Source of the DNA: an uncultured Peptococcaceae bacterium
Lineage (GTDB): Bacteria > Bacillota > Desulfitobacteriia > Desulfitobacteriales > Syntrophobotulaceae
Direction: 5' to 3'
Assembly: GCA_937892995.1 (NCBI GenBank)
Contig: CALBJS010000330.1
Coordinates: 1-11,550, forward strand
Length of the DNA stretch: 11,550 nt
The position numbers and the translations under genes are program-made. Below are positions 1 through 6,656 of the stretch, in pieces. Each line of letters begins with the position of its first letter. The stretch's first letter is position 1. The notes below the pieces were generated by a model. The model searched no databases, was not told the origin of the DNA, and worked only from the letters and a program-made list of their open reading frames with translations.

Positions 1-1104
1 GAGATGGCCGGGGAACTCCTTGATGAAGAATGGCTGGAATATCTTCAAGCTTTCCCCCGGGGGATGATCCAATTAGAGATAGGTGTGCAGTCTACTCACC
101 AACCTGCCCTAGATGCTGTTCATAGACCCCAGAACTTCGCTCTTTGGCAAGAGAAGGTCAAATTCCTTCAACATACTTGTAAGATTCCCGTACATCTAGA
201 TCTAATAGCCGGCTTGCCGTTGGAAGGCTGGCAGGAATTTCGCAGATCATTTAATGCCGTATTCGGGGTAAGGCCGAACAATCTCCAATTAGGGTTTCTC
301 AAAGTTCTTAAAGGATCCGGTATCTGGGAAAAGAGTGCCGAATATGGACTGGTATACTCGCCCGATCCTCCCTATACCATCCTTCGAACCAGAGAGCTAA
401 ACCACCGGGAAATGTTAGCTTTAGCCAGAATAGAAGAAATAATAGAGAAGTATTATAACTCGGGAAGATTTAAGTATAGCCTGGAATATATTCTGAGAGA
501 TCAGCAAAGTCCTTTCGACTTTTTCCATTCCTTTGCGGAGTATTGGAGGGAAAAGGGTTGGTTTAGAAGGGAATGGAACCCCAAGGCCTTGTTCGAAAAT
601 TTATGGAGGTTTATTCAAGAAAAAAGTATTTCGAACAAAGATATTATTGAAAACTATGTGATAGTAGAAAATAACGAAAAAGAAGAAAAGAACCGGGAAG
701 AAGACCAAGGTAAAAATGAAATGACAAAGGCAAATGCAGCCGGAAGTTTAGAAGATATCTGGCGGGAAGCTTTACGCTTTGATTATTATCTTTTGGAACG
801 GCCGGGACAAATTCCTGCTTTTCTTCAAGGACAATATTCTAGCCTTACATCTGCTAAGGGTCGGCACAAAAGTCAAATGGCGAAGGAAATGGATAAAAAA
901 AGGGAGGAAATTAAAAATGCCTTTTGCCGGCAGGAGCTTATTCCCGAAGCCAAGGATCTGGATAAACGGCAATGGTCCAGGGCTACGGCGGTTGAGTATT
1001 TTGTAGTAGATATTCCGAATTATTATAATCTTGAATCCAGATCATGGTATCTATTTTATTACCGTGGTAGCAGAAAACAGTATTATAAGTACCGCGAAAA
1101 GTAA
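1..1104 (+). CDS. B12-binding radical SAM protein (DUF4080 type), C-terminal part
   Basis: The reading frame is open from base 1, so this is the 3' part of a longer gene; the ATG at base 4 lies inside the domain and is unlikely to be the start. The visible 367 residues begin in the second half of a radical SAM barrel. The pieces LEIGVQSTHQPAL (about 25-37) and VHLDLIAGLPLEGWQEF (about 63-79) match the late-barrel strands of the B12-binding radical SAM family, where the second is usually HxDLIAGLPGE. The CxxxCxxC cluster motif and the cobalamin domain would lie upstream and are not seen. From about residue 110 onward the sequence resembles the DUF4080 tail, including RFDYYLLERPGQIPAFL (about 259-275). 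A charged Glu/Lys/Asn-rich linker near residues 222-240 precedes that last block. No substrate is known for this family, so the reaction cannot be named. The gene is convergent with the next one. Confidence 0.85.
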   Translation, partial: EMAGELLDEEWLEYLQAFPRGMIQLEIGVQSTHQPALDAVHRPQNFALWQEKVKFLQHTCKIPVHLDLIAGLPLEGWQEFRRSFNAVFGVRPNNLQLGFLKVLKGSGIWEKSAEYGLVYSPDPPYTILRTRELNHREMLALARIEEIIEKYYNSGRFKYSLEYILRDQQSPFDFFHSFAEYWREKGWFRREWNPKALFENLWRFIQEKSISNKDIIENYVIVENNEKEEKNREEDQGKNEMTKANAAGSLEDIWREALRFDYYLLERPGQIPAFLQGQYSSLTSAKGRHKSQMAKEMDKKREEIKNAFCRQELIPEAKDLDKRQWSRATAVEYFVVDIPNYYNLESRSWYLFYYRGSRKQYYKYREK

Positions 1105-1135
1105 CTTGATGAATAGTTATGCTAATGTTTAGCGT

Positions 1136-1912
1136 CTAGACATCTAATATCAAAGATTTGATTAAGGCGAAATATTCTCTAAGCAGGTTGGCCGGCAAGA
1201 GATACCCCGGGGTAGGAGCGGCAAGACAACCGGCAATAAAGCCGTTTCTTTCCGCTAACATTTTAGACCTTAAAAGGTGAAAATCGTTAGTAATAATCAT
1301 AATTCTAATAGGTTTTTCCTTCCCAAGCTCCTCAAGTATTTTAGAAGTAAAAACAAAATTCTCCATAGTGCTTCGAGAGTGAGATTCTAGGATGATCCTG
1401 TCCCCATTTATTCCATGTTGCTGAAGGTAATCGCTCATAGCCTGTGCTTCACTGATAGTTTCTCCCGGTCCTTGTCCCCCGGTAACGATTATCGGGAGCT
1501 GAGGGTGTTCTTGAAGGTAAGTGAGCCCTGTCCCAAGTCTTTTTTGAAGAGTTAAACTGGGCCGGTCTCCGTTAAGACCTGCTCCAAGGATAACTAAGTA
1601 ATCAGGATTTTCGATAGTGTAATTCTTAGTGCTTGAGTAAATCAACCCTAACACTAGTAAGAAGGAAAATAACCAAAGGAAAAATGAAAATAAGCCTACC
1701 TTGAATGTTCTCCATAAAGCTTTGGAGATGACAGTATTTTTCTTCTGCCAAATAAGAAGTGCACTAAGAAAGAAAAAAAGGCTTAGAATTCCTACCGCAG
1801 TGATTCCGAAATTCTTTCCACCGGGGAGATTATAGAGAAAGATAAAATAGATTAGAGTAAGCAGACCCAAGATGGTTAAAAAGATTACCGGAGGTCTATG
1901 ACTTGTTTGCAT
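1136..1912 (-). CDS. YdcF family (DUF218/ElyC/SanA-like) membrane protein
   Basis: This 258-residue protein has three hydrophobic segments, at about 9-27, 37-54 and 72-92, followed by a DUF218 domain from about 104 to 250. The domain motifs are visible: VILGAGLNGDRPS (107-119), VTGGQGPGE (143-151), ESHSRSTMEN (176-185) and TNDFHLLRS (208-216). Members of this family, such as E. coli ElyC, SanA and YdcF, are linked to envelope integrity or bind nucleotide-like ligands, but no reaction is settled. The ATG is supported by a GGAGGG site 5 nt upstream on the minus strand. The gene is transcribed away from the lipoprotein gene and towards the radical SAM gene, so it is probably monocistronic. The three N-terminal membrane segments resemble the longer Firmicutes members rather than the short single-anchor SanA type. 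I give no gene symbol because paralogues are common. Confidence 0.87.
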   Translation of the reverse strand: MQTSHRPPVIFLTILGLLTLIYFIFLYNLPGGKNFGITAVGILSLFFFLSALLIWQKKNTVISKALWRTFKVGLFSFFLWLFSFLLVLGLIYSSTKNYTIENPDYLVILGAGLNGDRPSLTLQKRLGTGLTYLQEHPQLPIIVTGGQGPGETISEAQAMSDYLQQHGINGDRIILESHSRSTMENFVFTSKILEELGKEKPIRIMIITNDFHLLRSKMLAERNGFIAGCLAAPTPGYLLPANLLREYFALIKSLILDV

Positions 1913-2022
1913 CGTGACCCTCCTGCCGCAGAAATAATTAGATTAAGTTCGAACAGACTTATTGAACACAAGAGATAGGAATATGTATATGATATCTGAA
2001 ATAATAAATGATGGAAAGTTAT

Positions 2023-2051
2023 TTGTAACTTAACCTAGGATAAATTAGAAT
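2023..2051 (+). promoter_or_regulatory. candidate sigma-A promoter for the lipoprotein gene
   Basis: TTGTAA at 2023-2028 (4 of 6 matches to TTGACA) is followed after exactly 17 nt by TAGAAT at 2046-2051 (5 of 6 matches to TATAAT). It would start transcription near 2058 and leave a leader of about 80 nt before the lipoprotein ATG. The surroundings are AT-rich, so chance matches are likely. I saw no equally good promoter for the divergent ydcF-like gene in the same 226-bp gap. Confidence 0.4.
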
Positions 2052-2123
2052 AAAGGAAGAGAACTAACCATTTCAAAAAGCAGTAATAAAGTGGCTGAGA
2101 AAGTAGTCTCGAAACAGCAATAT

Positions 2124-2130
2124 GAGGGAG
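2124..2130 (+). promoter_or_regulatory. ribosome binding site deciding the lipoprotein start
   Basis: GAGGGAG lies 8 nt before the ATG at 2139. The in-frame GTG at 2091 has no such site at a usable distance, and starting there would put 16 charged and polar residues ahead of the signal peptide. The ATG at 2139 is therefore preferred. Confidence 0.75.
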
Positions 2131-2138
2131 AAATTCGG

Positions 2139-3311
2139 ATGAAGCGAAGACTGTTGATTAATATAATATGTTTATTTTTGATCCTGGGTAGTATGTCGGG
2201 CTGTAAAGCCCCGGCCCAAGGGAAACCAGGCGGAGATGCTCCCGCAGTAATCTCAGTCTGGTATTCGTTTTCAGGTAGTGAAGAACAAGAACTTCTTAAA
2301 CAGTTTGACCGAATCAGCAAAGAGCATCCTGAAGTCTTGGTCAAAGGAGAAAAGGTCCCCGAAGCTAAGTTTGTAGATCAGGCTTGGTATTTACAAGCCG
2401 GGGGAGAAGGACCGGAAATCTTCATCGCTAACAGATCGGTAATCTTCGCCCTTTACGAAAAAGGCATAATATCCCCTGTCTTAGTCGATAATTATCCTGC
2501 TTATCCTGCAGCCAAAACGATGTTTACCTTTAACCGACAGGAATTTGCGGCACCTTGGTTAACAGATGTTCCCTTGCTTTACTATCGCCGGGATAAGGTG
2601 CAAGCACCGCCGGCGAGTTTAGGTGAACTCCTCGGCAAGAAGACCCCCGTAGCGGTCAAAGCTTTAAATACTGCTTTGCTTAGTGCTTGGTGGCAGGCAG
2701 AAGGGGGAAGTCTGACTTCTGCCGGTGTTCCTGCCTTAGATTCTCAAATGAACTCTACTTTTCTTAATACTTTGCTTTCCTTAAGGTCTGCGGGAATATT
2801 GCTTTCTGATAATCAGGTCCTGAAAAGGTTTATTCAGGGAGAAGTTAATTATCTTCTGTCTTGGGCAAGTGATGCTCCAACTTTGAATCAAGCGGGAGTG
2901 GACTGGGGGAGTGTTCCCCTTAATTCTCTATTCCCGACTAATGGAAAGGTATTATTGGATAAAACTATGGGTATTGCCAATTCTTCAATAAAAACAGTTC
3001 CTGGACAGGAAAACTCTATTCGTCTGGTTCAAGAGGAATTACTTAAGACAGAAGTTCAAGCAGCATTAGCTGAAGCCGGAAGGTATTTACCAGGCAGTGA
3101 TACTTATTATAAGGGGTCAAAATCCGGAAGTTTTAACGCTGCGATAGAATCATCATTGAAGAATGCCTGGTCTTTAGAGGGCTATCTTCTAGATTGGAAG
3201 CTCCTGCCTCTCCAGGATAAGGCCTGGCAAAATATTGCCGGAGGGGCTAAAATAGAAAGTGAACTAACTAAAGCCCAACAGGAAGCTCTGGAATTAGTAG
3301 AAAATCCTTAG
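2139..3311 (+). CDS. extracellular solute-binding lipoprotein (ABC sugar-type family)
   Basis: The 390-residue product starts with a lipoprotein signal peptide: basic MKRR, a hydrophobic core, then the lipobox MSGC with Cys22 as the lipidated residue. The mature protein should therefore be anchored on the outer face of the membrane. The N-terminal ISVWYSFSG (38-46) and the later GGEGPEIFI (88-96) match the first strand and the G-x-P-[DE] motif of family 1 (MalE-like) solute-binding proteins. The length is slightly short of the usual 400-440 residues. The ligand cannot be read from the sequence; a sugar is the family default. No ABC permease or ATPase gene lies on either side: a divergent YdcF gene is upstream, and rapZ follows 72 nt downstream. 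It may share a transporter encoded elsewhere, or act as a sensor. Confidence 0.8.
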   Translation: MKRRLLINIICLFLILGSMSGCKAPAQGKPGGDAPAVISVWYSFSGSEEQELLKQFDRISKEHPEVLVKGEKVPEAKFVDQAWYLQAGGEGPEIFIANRSVIFALYEKGIISPVLVDNYPAYPAAKTMFTFNRQEFAAPWLTDVPLLYYRRDKVQAPPASLGELLGKKTPVAVKALNTALLSAWWQAEGGSLTSAGVPALDSQMNSTFLNTLLSLRSAGILLSDNQVLKRFIQGEVNYLLSWASDAPTLNQAGVDWGSVPLNSLFPTNGKVLLDKTMGIANSSIKTVPGQENSIRLVQEELLKTEVQAALAEAGRYLPGSDTYYKGSKSGSFNAAIESSLKNAWSLEGYLLDWKLLPLQDKAWQNIAGGAKIESELTKAQQEALELVENP

Positions 3312-3335
3312 GTCTATTATGTTCTTCCGTTAACG

Positions 3336-3341
3336 TATAAT
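3336..3341 (+). promoter_or_regulatory. candidate -10 element for the rapZ-yvcK-whiA-rpoN cluster
   Basis: A perfect TATAAT sits 43 nt before the rapZ ATG, in the 72-nt gap after the lipoprotein stop. The hexamer 17 nt upstream (TCTATT, 3313-3318) is a poor -35 match and there is no TG extension, so the site would be weak or activator-dependent. Transcription would begin near 3348, at the edge of a palindrome. Confidence 0.4.
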
Positions 3342-3348
3342 ATAAAAA

Positions 3349-3367
3349 CTTAGTACTAAGCACTAAG
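3349..3367 (+). repeat. 12-bp palindrome plus repeated half-site (possible operator)
   Basis: CTTAGTACTAAG at 3349-3360 is a perfect 12-bp inverted repeat. Its half-site ACTAAG recurs one base later at 3362-3367. The element falls at the predicted transcription start and ends 2 nt before the rapZ ribosome binding site, which suits an operator or an mRNA-level element. No known regulator motif is recognised, and AT-rich chance palindromes of this size do occur. Confidence 0.35.
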
Positions 3368-3383
3368 ATGGAGGTGAAGGTTA

Positions 3384-4246
3384 ATGCCCATCGATAATCT
3401 CAGCTTGGTTATTATTACAGGGCTTTCCGGAGCAGGGAAGACTCAAGCCTTACAAAGCTTGGAAGATATGGGTTTTTTTGTGTAGATAACCTTCCTCCTA
3501 GTCTTTTAGAGAAGTTTGTAGAGTTATGTGCCCAATCCCAGGGCAAAATCGATAAAGCTGCAGTGGTTTGCGATTTAAGAGGGGGGGAATTCTTTTCTTC
3601 TTTAAACCAAGCTTTACGGGATCTGCTTGAAGCAGGATTCAGATATCAGATTCTTTTTTTAGAAGCGTCAGACAATGTTTTGGTTAATCGTTATAAAGAA
3701 TCGCGTCGAAGACACCCCATATCTCCGCAAGGGAACATTCTGGAAGGAATCCGTGCGGAAAGGAGATATTTAGTTGAACTCAGGGGCCAAGCCCATAAGA
3801 TTATCGATAGCTCCGACTTGACTAATGCCCAGATGAAAAAGAAAATACGCGAAGTGTTTGGCAGTGAAAATGACCCCGCTAGGATGTCTGTTTCCGTTGT
3901 GTCCTTCGGTTTTAAATATGGAATTCCCTTAGACGCAGATATCATTATCGATGTTCGTTTTCTGCCAAATCCTTATTATATTGAGGAACTTAAGCCTCTG
4001 AACGGAAAAGATAAAAAAGTCAGGGATTATGTACTCGCAAACAAAATCGCCTTAGAATTTATGGACAGATTCCTTCATATGTTGGAATTTGTCTTGCCCC
4101 ACTATCTTAAAGAAGGGAAAAGTCATCTGGTTATCGGCATAGGATGTACCGGAGGTCAACATCGTTCAGTGGCCATAGTTGAAAAAACGGCAGAATATCT
4201 ACAGAAGAAATTCTATTGTACTATTAGCCACAGGGATATTGACTGA
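3384..4246 (+). pseudogene. rapZ: RNase adapter RapZ (YvcJ family), frameshifted at a T run
   Basis: RapZ is a nucleotide-binding protein that in E. coli senses glucosamine-6-phosphate and directs RNase E to the GlmZ small RNA; the Firmicutes homologue YvcJ hydrolyses nucleotides. The ATG at 3384 has a GGAGGTG site 7 nt upstream. Frame 0 encodes the Walker A motif GLSGAGKT (13-20) and reads to MGFFV, then meets TAG at 3483. A -1 shift in the T7 run (3473-3479) restores GFFCVDNLPP and an open frame to TGA at 4244. The restored protein has 287 residues, the normal family length, with VVCDLRGG (61-68), FGFKYGIPLDADIIIDVRF, GCTGGQHRSVA and the typical ending SHRDI. The downstream part has no start codon before GTG 3563, so alone it would lack Walker A. 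Everything else looks intact, which suggests a very recent mutation, a sequence error, or slippage. yvcK starts 19 nt after the stop. Confidence 0.85.
3473..3479 (+). other. rapZ: T7 run / U UUU UUU heptamer at the rapZ frameshift
   Basis: The zero-frame codons are GGT TTT TTT GTG TAG, so T TTT TTT has the X XXY YYZ form of a -1 slippery site. Slipping back one base makes the next codon TGT (3479-3481) and yields GFFCVDN, the family consensus. The frame-0 stop follows two codons after the heptamer. I see no strong stem-loop downstream, and only a weak GGAAG purine patch at 3461-3465 upstream, so stimulatory signals for programmed frameshifting are not convincing. Confidence 0.6.
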
Positions 4247-4265
4247 AAGAAAGGGCGTCAGAACA

Positions 4266-5633
4266 ATGAGTAAACACCCCAAAAGTTATCAGGAACTACT
4301 TAAGTGGCTTTATCCCAATCTTGGCATCAAAAGGTATTTTTTACTTGCGGTATTTGGAATCTTTCTTGTAGCCGGGGGACTGGCTGTAATGAGTTATGGT
4401 GAGACGCTAGGTTTTTTAGAAGCTAATTTTCGGGAGATTATCTATAAACTTACAGGGAAAGAGATGATCTCAGTCCTCCCGGCAGGTATACTGATTTGTC
4501 TTTCCGGAGCGATAGCAATCTATTTTGGGCTTAAAAAGATGCTTAAGTCTGTCATTTCTGTCCTCCTTCCCGGAAATGAGGATAAAATCGTAGATGTTAT
4601 GTATGCCCGTCGTCAGTTGAAAAGGGGCCCCAAAATTGTAGTGGTTGGCGGCGGCACCGGTCTTTCAGCTTTACTTAAAGGCTTAAAAGAATATACCAGC
4701 AATTTAACGGCAATTGTTACCGTAGGTGATGATGGCGGTAGTTCCGGTCGTTTAAGGAGAGAATTGGGGATCCTACCCCCTGGGGATGTCCGGAACTGTT
4801 TAGTGGCTCTGGCTGAAAAAGAGGATATTATGGAAGACCTTTTTTCCTACCGCTTCCAAAATGGCACCCTGGCCGGACATAGCTTAGGGAACCTCTTTTT
4901 GGCTGGACTAGCCGGAAGATTCGGGGATTTTCAGAAGGGAATAGAGCATGTCGGCAAGGTTTTTGCCTTAAAGGGTGAAGTCTATGCTTCGACCTTATCC
5001 CCGGTAACCCTGGAGGCTCATTTTGAAGATGGTAGATCTATCAATGGTGAAACAGCTATTAGAAACACACCCGGGAAGATTAAACGCCTTAGGATTTCAC
5101 CCCAAAACTGCAAGCCTTTACCCGGTGCCCTTAAAGCCATAGAAGAGGCAGATCTGATCGTACTGGGTCCCGGAAGTCTCTATACCAGTGTTATCCCTAA
5201 CCTCTTAGTGGAAGGATTAAGAGATCAGATCGCTAAAACCAAGGCTTTCTGCGTATATGTTTGTAATATCATGACCGAACCGGGGGAGACCGATAATTAT
5301 GCGGTCGAGGATCATCTTAAGGCAATAATTGAACATGCGGGCCAAGGCTTAGTGGATGTGGTCTTGGCCGCGAAAGAGAATATTCCCCAGGAAGTATTGG
5401 AACGATACCTAGCTGAAGGAGCTCAGATAGTTAAAGGAAATGAATCCTTAATAGAAAGTCTCGGTGTAAGATATCATGAAGGCACCTTCTATACCGGGGG
5501 AGAAGTAGTCCGGCATAATTCGGATAAATTAGCTAAGGAACTGTTGCGTTTGCTCTTCCGCTTGAAGCCTATGCATGAGAGGATCGACATTGTCGATTCC
5601 TATCTCTTGAACAGGAAGCTTAAAACCATGTAG
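4266..5633 (+). CDS. yvcK: YvcK/CofD-family protein (gluconeogenesis factor type), membrane-anchored
   Basis: The core, from about residue 121 on, is the YvcK/CofD-like fold: GGGTGLS (128-134), DDGGSSGRLR (155-164), GHSLGNLF (204-211), GPGSLYTS (301-308) and CNIMTEPGETD (333-343). In B. subtilis and Listeria this protein binds UDP-sugars such as UDP-GlcNAc and is needed for cell shape and growth on gluconeogenic carbon; it is not a true CofD transferase. This 455-residue form has about 120 extra N-terminal residues with two hydrophobic helices (about 24-43 and 69-88), so the catalytic-like domain should be held at the inner face of the membrane. B. subtilis YvcK (about 317 residues) lacks this, while longer anchored forms are known in Clostridia. 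The ATG at 4266 has AAGGG 10 nt upstream; an in-frame TTG at 4239, overlapping the rapZ stop, is a less likely start. The gene follows rapZ by 19 nt, as in other Firmicutes. Confidence 0.92.
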   Translation: MSKHPKSYQELLKWLYPNLGIKRYFLLAVFGIFLVAGGLAVMSYGETLGFLEANFREIIYKLTGKEMISVLPAGILICLSGAIAIYFGLKKMLKSVISVLLPGNEDKIVDVMYARRQLKRGPKIVVVGGGTGLSALLKGLKEYTSNLTAIVTVGDDGGSSGRLRRELGILPPGDVRNCLVALAEKEDIMEDLFSYRFQNGTLAGHSLGNLFLAGLAGRFGDFQKGIEHVGKVFALKGEVYASTLSPVTLEAHFEDGRSINGETAIRNTPGKIKRLRISPQNCKPLPGALKAIEEADLIVLGPGSLYTSVIPNLLVEGLRDQIAKTKAFCVYVCNIMTEPGETDNYAVEDHLKAIIEHAGQGLVDVVLAAKENIPQEVLERYLAEGAQIVKGNESLIESLGVRYHEGTFYTGGEVVRHNSDKLAKELLRLLFRLKPMHERIDIVDSYLLNRKLKTM

Positions 5634-5680
5634 CCATTCAGGGCTTGATTGAGATAAAAACCTAACTGGAGTTGAGTGTT

Positions 5681-6622
5681 ATGTCGTCTTTTAGTGCTAC
5701 GACCAAAGATGAACTTGCTAGGCTGGAAACTGAGAAAAAATGCTGTAAACTAGCAGAGCTTGCTTCTCTGATTCGCATGGATGGGACACTACAGATCAGC
5801 ACCAATCAGCACTATTCACTTAATGTTGTTACCGAGAGTGCTCCAGTCGCCCGAAAAATATATAATTTGGCTAAGGAATTGCTTCAATTGCCTGCAGATA
5901 TTGTGGTTAGACGAAAATTACGTTTGAAGAAAAATAATTCTTATTTAGTTAAGATTTATCCCCATGGCCTTAGAGATCTGCAGAAGCTCGGTCTTGTTAC
6001 TAAAGAGGGTGATATTCAGGCGGGGATAGACAAAAAGCTAATAAAAAAACGCTGTGACCAAAAGGCTTACTTAAGAGGGGCTTTTCTGGCAGGTGGTTCG
6101 ATTAGTAATCCGGAAGGGAATTATCATCTCGAGATAATTACCAATGATGAAGTTCTTGCAAGGGATATAAGCGAACTTTTTAACAGATTTAAGCTTAATG
6201 CCAGGGTTAGCACCCGTAAAAAGAATTACGTGGTTTACTTGAAGGAAAGCGAACATATCTTCGAGTTTCTCGCCCTAATCGGTGCCCATCAAGCCTTATT
6301 TGAGTTTGAAAACATTCGGATCCTTAAAGAAATGCGTAATCAAGTAAATAGAATAGTAAACTGTGAAACTGCAAATCTTAGTAAAACAGTAGAAGCTGCC
6401 GTAAGGCAGTTGGAAAACATTCGCCTAATCGAGAGAACTATCGGGCTAAAAAGTCTGCCTGAAAATCTTCAGGAGATTGCTTTTTTACGAATAGAATACC
6501 CGGATTTCACCCTTAAGGAGTTAGGCGAAATGTTGAATCCTAAGGTTGGAAAATCAGGGGTCAACCACCGCCTACGTAAGATTGATGAAATCGCCGAAAG
6601 GATTCTGAAAGAAAAAGCATAA
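5681..6622 (+). CDS. whiA: WhiA, DNA-binding division/sporulation regulator
   Basis: The 313-residue product has the WhiA layout. An N-terminal domain related to LAGLIDADG homing endonucleases is seen in LRGAFLAGGSISNPEGNYHL (131-150), where the catalytic acidic residues are absent as usual in WhiA. A C-terminal helix-turn-helix region spans about 265-302, with TLKELGEMLNP and the recognition-helix segment KSGVNHRLRKI (291-301). WhiA controls sporulation genes in Streptomyces and affects Z-ring assembly and chromosome segregation in B. subtilis. The ATG at 5681 is chosen because GGAG at 5668-5671 sits 9 nt upstream; the in-frame TTG at 5672 directly abuts that site and could not use it. The gene is 47 nt after yvcK, the conserved order. 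In Bacillus an HPr-like gene (crh) usually follows; here rpoN does. Confidence 0.95.
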   Translation: MSSFSATTKDELARLETEKKCCKLAELASLIRMDGTLQISTNQHYSLNVVTESAPVARKIYNLAKELLQLPADIVVRRKLRLKKNNSYLVKIYPHGLRDLQKLGLVTKEGDIQAGIDKKLIKKRCDQKAYLRGAFLAGGSISNPEGNYHLEIITNDEVLARDISELFNRFKLNARVSTRKKNYVVYLKESEHIFEFLALIGAHQALFEFENIRILKEMRNQVNRIVNCETANLSKTVEAAVRQLENIRLIERTIGLKSLPENLQEIAFLRIEYPDFTLKELGEMLNPKVGKSGVNHRLRKIDEIAERILKEKA

Positions 6623-6643
6623 CAAGGTAGAAAGATGACGAAA

Positions 6644-6650
6644 GGGAGGG
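6644..6650 (+). promoter_or_regulatory. rpoN: ribosome binding site deciding the rpoN GTG start
   Basis: GGGAGGG ends 6 nt before the GTG at 6657. An ATG at 6652 is only 1 nt from the site and opens a six-codon frame (stop 6670-6672) out of phase with rpoN. The GTG is therefore the real start. Confidence 0.8.
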
Positions 6651-6656
6651 AATGTT

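Noticed and set aside
1121..1133. Hairpin GCTAA-TGT-TTAGC between the two convergent genes, as a terminator
   Set aside because: The stem is only 5 bp with one or two strong pairs more than chance, and no T tract follows on either strand.
1947..1954. GTTCGAAC palindrome in the ydcF/lipoprotein gap, as a LexA (SOS) box
   Set aside because: The Firmicutes box is GAAC-N4-GTTC; the half-sites here are in the opposite order with no spacer.
2045..2344. 99-codon open frame on the minus strand overlapping the lipoprotein start
   Set aside because: It overlaps the signal peptide and N-terminal domain of a well-supported gene and shows no domain features.
3225..3238. TGGCA...TTGC match to a sigma-54 -24/-12 promoter upstream of rapZ
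   Set aside because: The spacing between GG and GC is one base shorter than the strict sigma-54 rule, and the match lies inside the lipoprotein coding region.
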